Made by a program: the position numbers and the translations under genes. From JAATGI01 sp036510675 (GTDB taxonomy: Bacteria > Pseudomonadota > Alphaproteobacteria > ATCC43930 > CGMCC-115725), in the NCBI GenBank assembly GCA_036510675.1, contig DATCDN010000001.1, positions 1 to 64,000 of the forward strand: DNA of 64,000 nucleotides. Reading direction: 5' to 3'. The number at the start of each line of letters is the position of its first letter. Position 1 is the first letter of the stretch. The notes beneath the pieces are model-generated. The model was not told the origin of the DNA and searched no databases. It saw nothing but the letters and a program-made list of their open reading frames with translations. Shown here one piece after another: positions 35,163 through 43,450 of this stretch.

Positions 35163-36149
35163 ATGAGCGAGAAAATCCTGGTCACCGGCGCGCTGGGCCA
35201 GATCGGCGCCGATCTGGTGCCGGCGCTGCGCCGGCATCACGGCCAGACGGCGGTCGTTGCTAGCGATATCCGCATTCCGCAGGCCCTTGGCGCCAGCGCG
35301 TTCGAGCCGTTCGAGCTGCTGGACTGCACCCGCCTCGACCAGTTGCAGGAGGTCGTGCGCCGCCACGAGATTCGCGCGATCTATCATCTGGTGGCAATGC
35401 TGTCGGCGACGGCCGAGGACAAGCCGCAGGCGGCGTGGGCGCTCAATATGGGCGGGCTCTACAATGTGCTGGAAACGGCGCGGCAGAATCATTGCGCCGT
35501 ATTCTTCCCCAGCTCCATCGGCGCGTTCGGTCCCTCGACGCCGCGCATCGCGACGCCGCAAGACACGGTGCAGCGCCCGACGACGCTCTATGGCGTCAGC
35601 AAGGTCGCCGGCGAATTGCTGTGCGATTATTACGCCAGCCGGTTCGGCACCGACGTGCGCGGCCTGCGCTTTCCGGGCCTGATCTCCCACACCGCCGCGC
35701 CGGGCGGCGGCACCACCGATTATGCCGTCGAGATTTTCTATCAGGCGGTGCGCTATCGCCACTACACCTGCTTCCTGCGGCCCGACACCGCGCTCGACAT
35801 GATGTATATGCCCGACGCGACCCGCGCGATCATCGCGCTGATGGCGGCCGACCCGACGCGGCTCGTGCATCGCAACGCCTTCAACCTCACTGCGATGAAT
35901 TTCACGCCGGAGCGGCTGGCGGCGGAAATCCGCAAGCATGTCGCCGACTTCGTCATCGAATACGAGATCGATCCGGCGCGGCAGGCGATCGCCGATTCCT
36001 GGCCGCGCTCCATCGACGACAGCGCGGCGCGGCACGAATGGGATTGGGCGCCGCGCTACGATATCGCGGCGATGACCCAGGACATGCTGGAACAGATCGG
36101 CGCGCGCCTCAAACGCGCCCGCGTGACAGGCGGTGACGATGCCCCATGA
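35163..36149 (+). CDS. L-threonine 3-dehydrogenase of the NAD-dependent epimerase (SDR) type
   Basis: The 328-residue extended SDR has VTGALGQIGADLV and the catalytic tyrosine/lysine in LYGVSKVAGELL. The pattern FPSSIGAFGPSTPR and DMMYMPDATRAIIALM is typical of GalE-like threonine dehydrogenases, which oxidise threonine to 2-amino-3-ketobutyrate. The pairing with kbl immediately downstream, overlapping by 11 bp, strongly supports this role. ATG 35163 was chosen over an ATG three codons upstream; both are possible. Confidence 0.88.
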   Translation: MSEKILVTGALGQIGADLVPALRRHHGQTAVVASDIRIPQALGASAFEPFELLDCTRLDQLQEVVRRHEIRAIYHLVAMLSATAEDKPQAAWALNMGGLYNVLETARQNHCAVFFPSSIGAFGPSTPRIATPQDTVQRPTTLYGVSKVAGELLCDYYASRFGTDVRGLRFPGLISHTAAPGGGTTDYAVEIFYQAVRYRHYTCFLRPDTALDMMYMPDATRAIIALMAADPTRLVHRNAFNLTAMNFTPERLAAEIRKHVADFVIEYEIDPARQAIADSWPRSIDDSAARHEWDWAPRYDIAAMTQDMLEQIGARLKRARVTGGDDAP

Positions 36150-37365
36150 TCGGATCGACGCGCTGTTGCGCGCGGAATTGCGGACACTGCACACCGAGGG
36201 CCGCGCCAAGGGCGCCGAGACCGTGCTGGCCGGCATCGAGGCGGCGCAAGGCGACCGGGGCCCGCGCTATCGCATCGAGGGCGAGGGCGCGTTTCTGCGC
36301 ATGAACGCCAATAATTATCTGGGCCTGTCGCTGCGCGACGAGATCGTGCGCGCCGAGCATGACGGCGTCGGCCGCTTCGGCGCCGGGCCGGGGGCGGTGC
36401 GCTTCATCAGCGGCACCTGGACGGCGCATGTCGCGCTGGAGCGGCGGCTTGCCGCCTTCCATGGACGCGAGGCGGCGATGGTGTTCAGCTCCGCCTATGC
36501 CGCGATGATCGGCTTGCTGCCGCAAATCCTGCCGGCGGACAGCGCCGCGATCAGCGACGCGCTCAACCATAATTGTATCATCAACGGCATGCGCCTAGCG
36601 CGGCCGCGCGAGCGCCACGTCTATCCGCATCTCGATCTCGTGGCGCTGGAGGCGCGCCTCGCCGAGGCCGCGAAACACTGCACGCGCGCGGTCGTCGTCA
36701 CCGACGGGATTTTCAGCATGCGCGGCGACCACGCGCCGCTCGACGCGATCGCCACCATCATCCGCCGCCACGATGCCGATTTCGCCGAGAATATCCTGCT
36801 GGTGGTTGATGACAGCCACGGCGTCGGCGCATTCGGCGCGACGGGGCGCGGCACCGAGGAAGTGACGGGCGCCCAGGCCGATATTCTGGTCGGGACTCTG
36901 GGCAAGGCGTTCGGCGTCAATGGCGGCTATATCGCCGCGAGCCAGCCAGTAATCGACTATCTGCGCGAGACCGCGCCGACCTATGTCTATTCCAACCCGA
37001 TCTCGCCCGGCGAGGCGGCGGCGGCGGCGCGCGCCGTCGATCTCGTCGACAGTGTGACGGGAGGGATGCTGCTCGATCATCTCCATCGCATGGCGGCGCG
37101 GTTTCGCGATGGCCTGCACCGGCTCAGCTTCGAGACGCTGCCCGGCGCCCATCCGATCGTGCCGCTGTTGGTGCGCGACACAGGGCGCACCAACGCGCTG
37201 GTCGCGCATCTGCGCCGCCACCAGGTGCTGGCGACCGGCCTCGCCTATCCGGTGGTGCCGCGCGGCGACGAGGAAATCCGCTTTCAAATTTGCGCCGACC
37301 ACACCGAGGCCGATATCGACGAGACGCTGTCGGTGCTGGAAACATTTTTAGGGAGCGCGCCATGA
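36139..37365 (+). CDS. kbl: 2-amino-3-ketobutyrate CoA ligase (glycine C-acetyltransferase)
   Basis: This PLP alpha-oxoamine synthase splits 2-amino-3-ketobutyrate with CoA into glycine and acetyl-CoA. The 408 residues include MNANNYLGLS, the GAGPGAVRFISGTW substrate loop, VDDSHGVGAFG and the PLP lysine in GTLGKAFGVNGGYI. ATG 36139 has AGGCGG six bases upstream; GTG 36133 is an alternative. It overlaps the dehydrogenase gene upstream and the DUF3891 gene downstream (ATGA). It is distinct from the PKS-coupled oxoamine synthase at 11873-13216. Confidence 0.93.
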   Translation: MPHDRIDALLRAELRTLHTEGRAKGAETVLAGIEAAQGDRGPRYRIEGEGAFLRMNANNYLGLSLRDEIVRAEHDGVGRFGAGPGAVRFISGTWTAHVALERRLAAFHGREAAMVFSSAYAAMIGLLPQILPADSAAISDALNHNCIINGMRLARPRERHVYPHLDLVALEARLAEAAKHCTRAVVVTDGIFSMRGDHAPLDAIATIIRRHDADFAENILLVVDDSHGVGAFGATGRGTEEVTGAQADILVGTLGKAFGVNGGYIAASQPVIDYLRETAPTYVYSNPISPGEAAAAARAVDLVDSVTGGMLLDHLHRMAARFRDGLHRLSFETLPGAHPIVPLLVRDTGRTNALVAHLRRHQVLATGLAYPVVPRGDEEIRFQICADHTEADIDETLSVLETFLGSAP

Positions 37366-38144
37366 TCGTTCGCAACGAAGACGGCCAGACCATCCTGATC
37401 GCGCAGACCGACCATTCCCGGCTGGTCGGCCAGTTCGCGGCGCATTGGGGCAACGGCGACTTCGCGACGCCCCGCCCCTATGAGCCCGTCGCGCGCGCGG
37501 CGGCGTTTCACGATTACGGCTGGCTGCGCTATGAGACGGCGCCGCTCTACGATGCCGTCAGCGGCGAGACGCCCGAATTCCGCAAGGCGCCCAACGATGG
37601 GCGCCAGCTCGATGGCTATCAATGGTGCGTCGATTGGCTGCTGGCCGACGATCCCTATGCCGGGCTGATCGTCAACATGCATCGCACCGGCCTGTGGCGC
37701 GGCCGCTATGGCGCGATTGCGCATCCGGGGTTTGGCGCGGCGCGCGGTCTGCCGGCGCCGGTCGAGGAATTCATCGCCAAAAACGAGGCGCGGCAGGAAC
37801 GCGAGCGCGCCACCGTCGATGCCGACGAGGTCTGGACCAATTATCGGCTGCTGCAGGTCTGGGACCTGCTCGGCCTCTATTTCTGCTGCCAGGAGCCGTA
37901 TCGGGATTATATCGAGCCGGTGCCGACGAGTTACGGCGGCGGCAGAGGCGATGGCGTGCGCCTGACCCTTGACCCGGTCGGCCCCGGCACGGTTGCGTTC
38001 GATCCCTACCCGCTCGACATCCGGCCGCTGACCATCCAGTTCACGCGGCGGCGACTGACGCGCGGCCCGTTCGCCGACCAAGCGGCCTTCCGCCGCGCCT
38101 ATTTCCAGGCGCGGCTGGAATTGGTCGAATTCGAACTGGTCTAA
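37362..38144 (+). CDS. DUF3891 family protein
   Basis: The 260-residue protein begins MIVRNEDGQTILIAQTDHSRL and has the family's HxxYGW-like AAFHDYGWLRYE and later QVWDLLGLYFC. These suggest an HD-like metal-binding fold, but the function is unknown. Its start overlaps the kbl stop (ATGA), so it belongs to the threonine-degradation transcript. It abuts the stop codon of the converging GST gene with no gap. Confidence 0.82.
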   Translation: MIVRNEDGQTILIAQTDHSRLVGQFAAHWGNGDFATPRPYEPVARAAAFHDYGWLRYETAPLYDAVSGETPEFRKAPNDGRQLDGYQWCVDWLLADDPYAGLIVNMHRTGLWRGRYGAIAHPGFGAARGLPAPVEEFIAKNEARQERERATVDADEVWTNYRLLQVWDLLGLYFCCQEPYRDYIEPVPTSYGGGRGDGVRLTLDPVGPGTVAFDPYPLDIRPLTIQFTRRRLTRGPFADQAAFRRAYFQARLELVEFELV

Positions 38145-38837
38145 CTATTCCGCGGCAACGCGCGGCGCCTCGATGAACTGCGCGATGTGGCTCTTGCGCT
38201 TGAGCAAGCCTTCGCGATAGAGCGCTTCGAACTCCGCCGGCGGAAACGAGTGGGTCGAGGGCCGCGCCGCCAACGCATCCCGCCACGCCTTGAGGCGCGG
38301 GAATTTGTCGATGGCACCGGTCGGCTTGATGCGCTCCAGCATCGAATAGCGCTGAAGGAACGGCGCGTAGGATGCATCCACCAGCGAAAACGCGGCGCCG
38401 TTGAAGTACGGCCCGGCGCCCTGCTTCTCCAATGCCTTCTCCAGCCGGTCGAACGCCACCGGCACTTCGGCGACGGCCTTATCGTAGCCGGCTTTATCCA
38501 TGGCATAGCCCGAGGCTGTTACGCCCTGCGCGAAGGTCGGGACATAATCGGTCCACGCCCGGTTGATGGCGCGCGCCACCGGATCGGCCGGATGGAGGCG
38601 CGGCGCGATGGTCTCGTCGAGATATTCCGCGATGGCGCTCGATTCGAACAGCGAGACGCTGTCGTCGATGCGCAGCACCGGCACCTTCTTGTGCGGCGAC
38701 ATGGCGAGGAACCAATCCGGCCGATTGTCGGGCTCGATATGGCGGAACTCGAACGCGATCTTTTTCTCGCGCAGCACGATGGCGGCACGCTGTACCCAGG
38801 GGCACGTCTTGAAACTGACCAGCATGTACGTCGTCAT
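38145..38837 (-). CDS. Glutathione S-transferase family protein
   Basis: The 230-residue protein has an N-terminal thioredoxin-like domain with FKTCPWVQRAAIVLREKK (Cys in the active-site region) and SLFESSAIAEYLDE, the gamma-glutamyl-binding segment. An all-helical C-terminal domain follows from about residue 88. The Cys-Pro-Trp start resembles omega and beta-like GSTs with thiol-transferase or dehalogenase activity. The exact activity cannot be told. It converges with the DUF3891 gene. Confidence 0.87.
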   Translation of the reverse strand: MTTYMLVSFKTCPWVQRAAIVLREKKIAFEFRHIEPDNRPDWFLAMSPHKKVPVLRIDDSVSLFESSAIAEYLDETIAPRLHPADPVARAINRAWTDYVPTFAQGVTASGYAMDKAGYDKAVAEVPVAFDRLEKALEKQGAGPYFNGAAFSLVDASYAPFLQRYSMLERIKPTGAIDKFPRLKAWRDALAARPSTHSFPPAEFEALYREGLLKRKSHIAQFIEAPRVAAE

Positions 38838-38930
38838 GGCGCCCTCGCGTGAAATTCCGATGCCGCCATGGTGGCATGGCGCGCGCCGGGATTGAACCGC
38901 AAATTGCGATTTCCCACATGAGGGATTATG

Positions 38931-38946
38931 CTGTAACGCGTTACAG
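38931..38946. promoter_or_regulatory. Perfect 16-bp palindrome upstream of mazE, probable autoregulatory operator
   Basis: The sequence ctgtaacgcgttacag reads the same on both strands and overlaps the ribosome-binding region (GGAGG at 38946-38950) just before mazE. Type II antitoxin-toxin complexes usually bind such a palindrome to repress their own operon. The operator role is inferred from position and perfect symmetry. Confidence 0.7.
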
Positions 38947-38956
38947 GAGGTAAATC

Positions 38957-39166
38957 ATGGCGGTCCCAGCGGAACGGATGAAGGCGATGCGTGAAAGGCG
39001 GCGCTTACGGGGCCTGCGCGAATTGCGGCTGATCGTGCCCGATCCCCATTCCCCCGCGGTACGGCGGCGCATCGCGAAACAGGTGGCCGCGCTCAACCAG
39101 GCGAATGAGAAAGACGCGCTGGATTGGATCGAGGCGGTGGCCGAGTTCGATAATGAAACGTGGTGA
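38957..39166 (+). CDS. mazE: MazE-type antitoxin
   Basis: The 69-residue, strongly basic N-terminal protein (AVPAERMKAMRERRRLRGLR) fits MazE-family antitoxins that pair with MazF and bind operator DNA through the N-terminal part. The acidic end (WIEAVAEFDNETW) would contact the toxin. A GGAGG site lies 6 bp upstream of ATG 38957. It overlaps the toxin gene by 14 bp, and a perfect 16-bp palindrome lies directly upstream. Confidence 0.85.
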   Translation: MAVPAERMKAMRERRRLRGLRELRLIVPDPHSPAVRRRIAKQVAALNQANEKDALDWIEAVAEFDNETW

Positions 39167-39482
39167 TGTGGTCACCGTCGCAATGGCCGGCGATTACGGC
39201 AAACCGCGTCCCGCGATCATTGTCCAAACCGACGCAATGCCGGAACGTCACGCTTCCGTTGTGATATGTCCGATGACCTCTAATATCGAGACGGTGGCCG
39301 ATTTTCGGCTGACGATCGAGCCCACCTCGGAGAACGGTCTGCGGGTCCGGTCACACATCATGGCCGACAAGCCAACCACGGTCCGCCGGGAACGGATCGG
39401 CCGGCGGATCGGCTATCTGACATCGGAAGACATGTCGCGGGTCAACATCGCCCTCGCCTTCGTCATGGGCATCGCCGACTAA
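39153..39482 (+). CDS. mazF: MazF/PemK-type endoribonuclease toxin
   Basis: The 109-residue protein starts MKRGDVVTVAMAGDYGKPRPAIIVQ, the classic MazF start (RGDVV, KPRPAII). It continues with CPMTSN and ends with MSRVNIALAFVMGI. MazF cleaves mRNA at short specific sequences when free of antitoxin. ATG 39153 lies inside the end of the antitoxin gene. An upstream in-frame ATG at 39105 would overlap most of the antitoxin and is unlikely. Confidence 0.93.
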   Translation: MKRGDVVTVAMAGDYGKPRPAIIVQTDAMPERHASVVICPMTSNIETVADFRLTIEPTSENGLRVRSHIMADKPTTVRRERIGRRIGYLTSEDMSRVNIALAFVMGIAD

Positions 39483-39489
39483 TCGCCAC

Positions 39490-39909
39490 CTAATCCAGGG
39501 TGAAATACACCGCCTCGGGATTGCGCGACGCCTTGATGTCGTCGGGCTTCACCGCATCGGTATAGGTGTTGCCGAAGCTGGTCCGGATATAGTTCACCAC
39601 CGCCGCGACCTGCGCGTCGCTGAGAAAGCCGCCGAAGCCTGGCATCGCCTTTTGCCCATAGAGAATGAGAAAGACCGGATAGCCGGCCGCGGCGAGATTC
39701 TGGTCATGCGCCAGCGCGGGATAGGCGCCGGCGCCGATCGCGCCCTTGGCGTCCGGCATGTGGCAGCCCTGGCAGATCGCGGCGTATAGGCTCTTGCCGT
39801 CCTGTTGCGGAAAGGTATTCGCCCCGACGACGCCCGCCGAATCCGCGAATGCGGTGCCGGCCGTCATCGTCAGCATCGCGGCCCCGGCAAGGGTTCCAAG
39901 CAATTTCAT
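39490..39909 (-). CDS. Secreted c-type cytochrome
   Basis: From ATG 39909 the 139-residue precursor has a signal peptide (MKLLGTLAGAAMLTM, cleavage likely after TAFA), a heme c site CQGCH at 46-50 and a methionine ligand in KAMPGFGGFL. It is a small monoheme periplasmic electron carrier. It lies 23 bp downstream of the Tat-exported flavin amine oxidase gene on the same strand, so it is probably that enzyme's electron acceptor, as CycN is for NicA2. Confidence 0.88.
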   Translation of the reverse strand: MKLLGTLAGAAMLTMTAGTAFADSAGVVGANTFPQQDGKSLYAAICQGCHMPDAKGAIGAGAYPALAHDQNLAAAGYPVFLILYGQKAMPGFGGFLSDAQVAAVVNYIRTSFGNTYTDAVKPDDIKASRNPEAVYFTLD

Positions 39910-39932
39910 CGCGTCTCTCCCCTGGGCCAGCA

Positions 39933-41528
39933 TCAGCCGGCGACCACGCGTTTGTGCAGCCGATCGATGGCGTCGAGCGATGACAGGATCGCCCCTTCCT
40001 GCCACGCATTGACGTAGGAGCAATGCTCGCCGGCGAGCACCGTCCGGCCGTCGATGGCACAGAGATTCTTGTAGTGATCCTTGCGGGTGTCGTCTTTCCA
40101 CATGCCATAGCATCCGAGCGTCCAGGGCACGCGATGCCACGCCACCGCGACGCCATTGTCGAACTCGCTGGTCATCTGCGGATGAATTTGAGCGCCATAG
40201 GCGAGCGCGCGCTTGACCCGTTCCGCCGGCGGCATCGCGGTGAACTCCACGGCCGACACGCCGAACATATAGGCGCCGAGCAGCACACCCTTTCCCGGCT
40301 TCAAATAATCCGTGCTGGGATAGGAGATCTGGCCGATCGGCAGATCGGTGAAGCTGATGCCGCCATAAATCGCCTCGTCATCTTCCCAGAAGCGGCGCTT
40401 GAACTGCAGCCCGACCTTGATCGCCGGGGCGTAGGGCACGGCGTTGATCGCATCCTGCATCTTGGAAGAGAAATTGCTTTTGACCTGGCTCAGCACCGAC
40501 AGTGGGATGGTGCAGACACACCAATCGGCCTTGACCTGCTGGGGCGCGCCGCCCGCGACGGAATCGACATAGGTGACGGTGACGCCGCCCTGGTTCTGCG
40601 CGATCTCCGTGACCTTGCAATTGAATTTGATGAGGTCGGACGTTTCGCGCGCGAATGCCTTGGCGATCATGTCCATGCCGCCGATCGGCTGAAACAGCGT
40701 CTGCTCATATTCATAGCTCAGCGGAAAATTCACATATTTCCACAGGCCTGAGCGCAGAATGTCGTCGCGCGAGATCGGCGTCGATGGCACCGGCGCGCCG
40801 TCGGGGCCGCCGCCGACATCCTTGTCCCAGCCGCGCATCTCGGACGCCGTCTGCCCAGCATATTTATAATTCTTGTCGAGCGCGCCCCAATGGCGCATCG
40901 CCTCCAGCAGGATTTCGCGATCTTCCTTGGTCACCGCCTGGTCGAGCTTATGCTCATTGGTCGCCTTGGCGAGCAGTTCCGCGACGTAGCCGTTGAAGTC
41001 CGACATGATGTGGCGGAACCGCTGGGGCTTGCCGCCGAAGGCCTTGCTGTTGTGCAACAGGGAATTGCCGTTCAGCTCGACGAAGGGTTGCAGCGTGACA
41101 CCCAGCCGCTTGCAGTAATCCAACAGCGCGCGGTGATGATAGGGAATGCGCCACGGACCGGGATTGATGTAGAGGCCGGGGTCGAAGTCGCAATGCTGGG
41201 TGGCGCCGCCAAGCTCGGTATAGGTATCGCCGCCCCGCAAGGTCCAGGACCGGCCGCCGGCGCGATTATTGTATTCGAGGACCTGAACCTTATAGCCGGC
41301 CTTGCGCAGCTCCATCGCCGCCGTCATGCCGGCGAGCCCGGCGCCCAGGATCACCACCGAGGCGCCTTTCGGACTGCCCTCCAGTTTGATCGGCCCGGTA
41401 TAGTCGGACTCCGCCGCGTGACCGAGGCTGGTCATCGCCTGATACATCACCGCCGTGCTGGTCGCGGTGCCAATCATCGTCAGCAGCGCACGGCGGCTGA
41501 AATTATTACCGATTTCGGCGTCTGACAT
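39933..41528 (-). CDS. Tat-exported flavin monoamine oxidase family protein
   Basis: The 531-residue flavoprotein starts at ATG 41528 with a twin-arginine signal (NFSRRALLTMIGTATS). It continues with the FAD motif VVILGAGLAGMTAAMEL, the RAGGRSWTLR segment and a C-terminal FAD-contacting segment (AGEHCSYVNAWQEGA). An upstream in-frame ATG at 41591 is possible but the Tat motif sits better from 41528. Enzymes of this kind oxidise amines such as nicotine or polyamines. A cytochrome c gene follows directly, which suggests that electrons go to a cytochrome rather than to oxygen. The amine substrate is unknown. Confidence 0.9.
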   Translation of the reverse strand: MSDAEIGNNFSRRALLTMIGTATSTAVMYQAMTSLGHAAESDYTGPIKLEGSPKGASVVILGAGLAGMTAAMELRKAGYKVQVLEYNNRAGGRSWTLRGGDTYTELGGATQHCDFDPGLYINPGPWRIPYHHRALLDYCKRLGVTLQPFVELNGNSLLHNSKAFGGKPQRFRHIMSDFNGYVAELLAKATNEHKLDQAVTKEDREILLEAMRHWGALDKNYKYAGQTASEMRGWDKDVGGGPDGAPVPSTPISRDDILRSGLWKYVNFPLSYEYEQTLFQPIGGMDMIAKAFARETSDLIKFNCKVTEIAQNQGGVTVTYVDSVAGGAPQQVKADWCVCTIPLSVLSQVKSNFSSKMQDAINAVPYAPAIKVGLQFKRRFWEDDEAIYGGISFTDLPIGQISYPSTDYLKPGKGVLLGAYMFGVSAVEFTAMPPAERVKRALAYGAQIHPQMTSEFDNGVAVAWHRVPWTLGCYGMWKDDTRKDHYKNLCAIDGRTVLAGEHCSYVNAWQEGAILSSLDAIDRLHKRVVAG

Positions 41529-41703
41529 TGTTGCGGCCCCCCTGCCGAAATTTGCGCTCAACCCCTGAGGTGTGAATCTATCGGCATTCATCACGAGAAG
41601 CCACGACGAATTGCGGATGCGGCGGCACCACAAGCGATTGCATTGCCGTGGCCGGATCAGCCTGATCCAGAACGCTCGGCGGCCGGCGGCACCGGTTGAC
41701 TTA

Positions 41704-41733
41704 TTGACACCATATGGCACATGGGACCATATA
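41704..41733 (+). promoter_or_regulatory. Promoter and possible operator of the tumE-tumA pair
   Basis: TTGACA at 41704-41709 lies 18 bp before a -10-like CATATA (41728-41733), close to tumE at 41743. A ccatat element occurs twice, at 41710-41715 and 41727-41732, the first as the palindrome ccatatgg, so it overlaps the promoter. A DNA-binding antitoxin could occlude the promoter there. Both calls rest on sequence alone. Confidence 0.5.
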
Positions 41734-41742
41734 CATCTCCCG

Positions 41743-42030
41743 ATGGACGCCGAACTCCTGTTCAGCCAGCGCATCGATTACGATGACGGTGCTATCGTGG
41801 AAATGGTGATTTGGCGGGTACCGTCGCCGGTTCCGCCATCCAAACACGATCTGAAATATTCGCTGTTTTACGGCAGTGCCGGCGGCAGAGAGGTCGGTTA
41901 CGACAATGAGCGCGGCAAAGGAGACCATCGCCATTTCGGCGGGACTGAAACACTCTATCGGTTCACCACGGTTGAACAATTGTTGCTGGATTTCTGGTCG
42001 GATGTGCACGCGTTACGAGGTGGCAAATGA
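41743..42030 (+). CDS. tumE: TumE-type toxin (DUF6516)
   Basis: From ATG 41743 the 95-residue protein has the DUF6516 pattern: AELLFSQRIDYDDGAIVEMVIW, YDNERGKGDHRHFGG and LLLDFWSDVHAL. This family is the toxin of TumE-TumA toxin-antitoxin systems. Its stop overlaps the start of the paired regulator (ATGA, 42027-42030). The region is less GC-rich than the flanking operons, as in accessory DNA. An upstream in-frame ATG at 41572 would put a non-family extension in front and overlap the promoter. Confidence 0.8.
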   Translation: MDAELLFSQRIDYDDGAIVEMVIWRVPSPVPPSKHDLKYSLFYGSAGGREVGYDNERGKGDHRHFGGTETLYRFTTVEQLLLDFWSDVHALRGGK

Positions 42031-42377
42031 GCAAAGTTAGAATCTCCGTCGGCGGCGACCTCGAAAAGGAAGCGACGCGCAATTTCATTGGCGCTTGGCA
42101 TCGCGCCAAACGAGGCCAGCAATTCCGCGAACATCATCTTTTCTTCGAAAGCTGGGACACGCTGGCCCGCGTACTGACGGGGAAGCGCATGGACCTGCTG
42201 CGGTACGTCCGTCGCCATAAAGTCTCCAGCGTCCGCGCGCTCGCCAAAGCGTTGGGCCGCGATTACAGCAACGTCCATGCTGATGTTCATGCCTTGATAA
42301 AGGCCGGGCTGCTCGACAACGGTGCCGACGGCCTGCGTGCCGATTACGACGCGATCGAAACCAAGATCGCAATCTAA
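42027..42377 (+). CDS. tumA: TumA-like antitoxin with winged helix (HVO_A0114 family)
   Basis: The 116-residue protein contains a winged-helix segment (RRHKVSSVRALAKALGRDYSNVHADVHALIKAGLL), typical of the HVO_A0114 DNA-binding family that partners TumE toxins. It probably binds and neutralises the toxin and represses the operon. Its start overlaps the toxin stop by 4 bp. The mrr gene follows 33 bp later. Confidence 0.78.
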   Translation: MSKVRISVGGDLEKEATRNFIGAWHRAKRGQQFREHHLFFESWDTLARVLTGKRMDLLRYVRRHKVSSVRALAKALGRDYSNVHADVHALIKAGLLDNGADGLRADYDAIETKIAI

Positions 42378-42410
42378 AATGCATTGCGGCATGATCCGTC
42401 TCTGGGGGCG

Positions 42411-43345
42411 ATGGTGGCGATACCAGATTACGCAACGCTGATGCTTCCGTTACTGAAGATCGCCGGCGACGGCCAGGAACACCGCGTAGGTGACGTGATT
42501 GGTCAACTGGTGAACACCTTTTCATTAACAGAGCCGAACGGAGCCAGTTACTACCCAGCGGGACGCAAGCGGCGTTCTCGAATCGAGTTCATTGGGCGAG
42601 AAGTTATCTAGTCCAAGCTGGATTATTGGAGGCCACGAGGCGCGCGCACTTTAGAATTACCGAAAGGGGTCGTAAGGCTCTCTCCGAACAGCTCAGTCGC
42701 ATAGACAGCGATTATCTGTCCAGGTTCGACGAGTTCATGGAATTCCGAGAACGCAACCGGCCGTCGCGGAATACCACGCCCGTCCAAAGTCTCGTCGTAG
42801 CCGCGGCACCACCATCGACGCAAACGCCTGACGAAGTTCTCCGGGACACTGTCGGGCAAATCGAGACTGCGCTCAGCAGGGAACTCTTGGACAGAATTCT
42901 TGCGGCTCCTCCAGCATTCTTTGAAAAATTGGTCGTCGCGCTGCTGCTTTCGATGGGCTATGGCGGATCCCGCCAAGACGCAGGGCAGATTGTCGGAGGG
43001 TCCGGAGATGGCGGCATCGACGGAATCATCGATCAGGACGCCTTGGGACTTGACCGTGTTTACATACAAGCAAAGCGGTATGCTGCCGATAGTGGCGTCA
43101 GTGAACCTGAAATTCGAGCGTTCAGCGGAAGTCTGGGCGCGGCAAAGGCCAACAAAGGAATATTCGTTACGACATCATATTTTACCCAGCCGGCACAAGG
43201 CTTTGCCGAACGACATCCCTTTAGGATCGTGCTTATCGACGGCAAGCAACTAACAGCGTTGATGATCCGCCACAATGTAGGCGCAAGGATTGATGAAACA
43301 CTCTATCTGAAGAAGATAGACGAAGATTTCTTCCCTGACGAATAG
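42411..43345 (+). pseudogene. mrr: Mrr-family type IV restriction endonuclease, frameshifted
   Basis: Mrr cleaves modified DNA. The reading begins at ATG 42411 (MVAIPDYATLMLPLLKIAGDG), as Mrr does. After GAG at 42531-42533 the frame breaks, and the ORF ends at TAG 42609-42611. Restoring one base there gives LTEAERSQLLPSGTQAAFSN, continuous with SNRVHWARSYLVQAGLL and the rest to 43345. That is 311 residues with an N-terminal winged helix and C-terminal Mrr nuclease domain, including GGIDGIIDQ and YIQAKRYA with the QxK catalytic motif. A single-base deletion or a sequencing error explains this. It would be intact apart from this point. Confidence 0.82.
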
Positions 43346-43450
43346 CACACTCCATATTCGTCCCCCCCCGACGCACCCACACGGCGGTATCGTGGAACAC
43401 CGCGCCGCCATTGGTTCGGCCGGAGGGGATAATATCGAGCGGCACCGGGG

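Noticed and set aside
41572..41742. Upstream extension of tumE
   Set aside because: It would contain the promoter-like TTGACA and the repeated ccatat elements, and it has no family similarity.
43346..43450. Gap with a run of C residues near 43365 between mrr and rpiA
   Set aside because: A homopolymer run in a convergent gap after a pseudogene; no gene or RNA is supported, and it may only be a slippage site.
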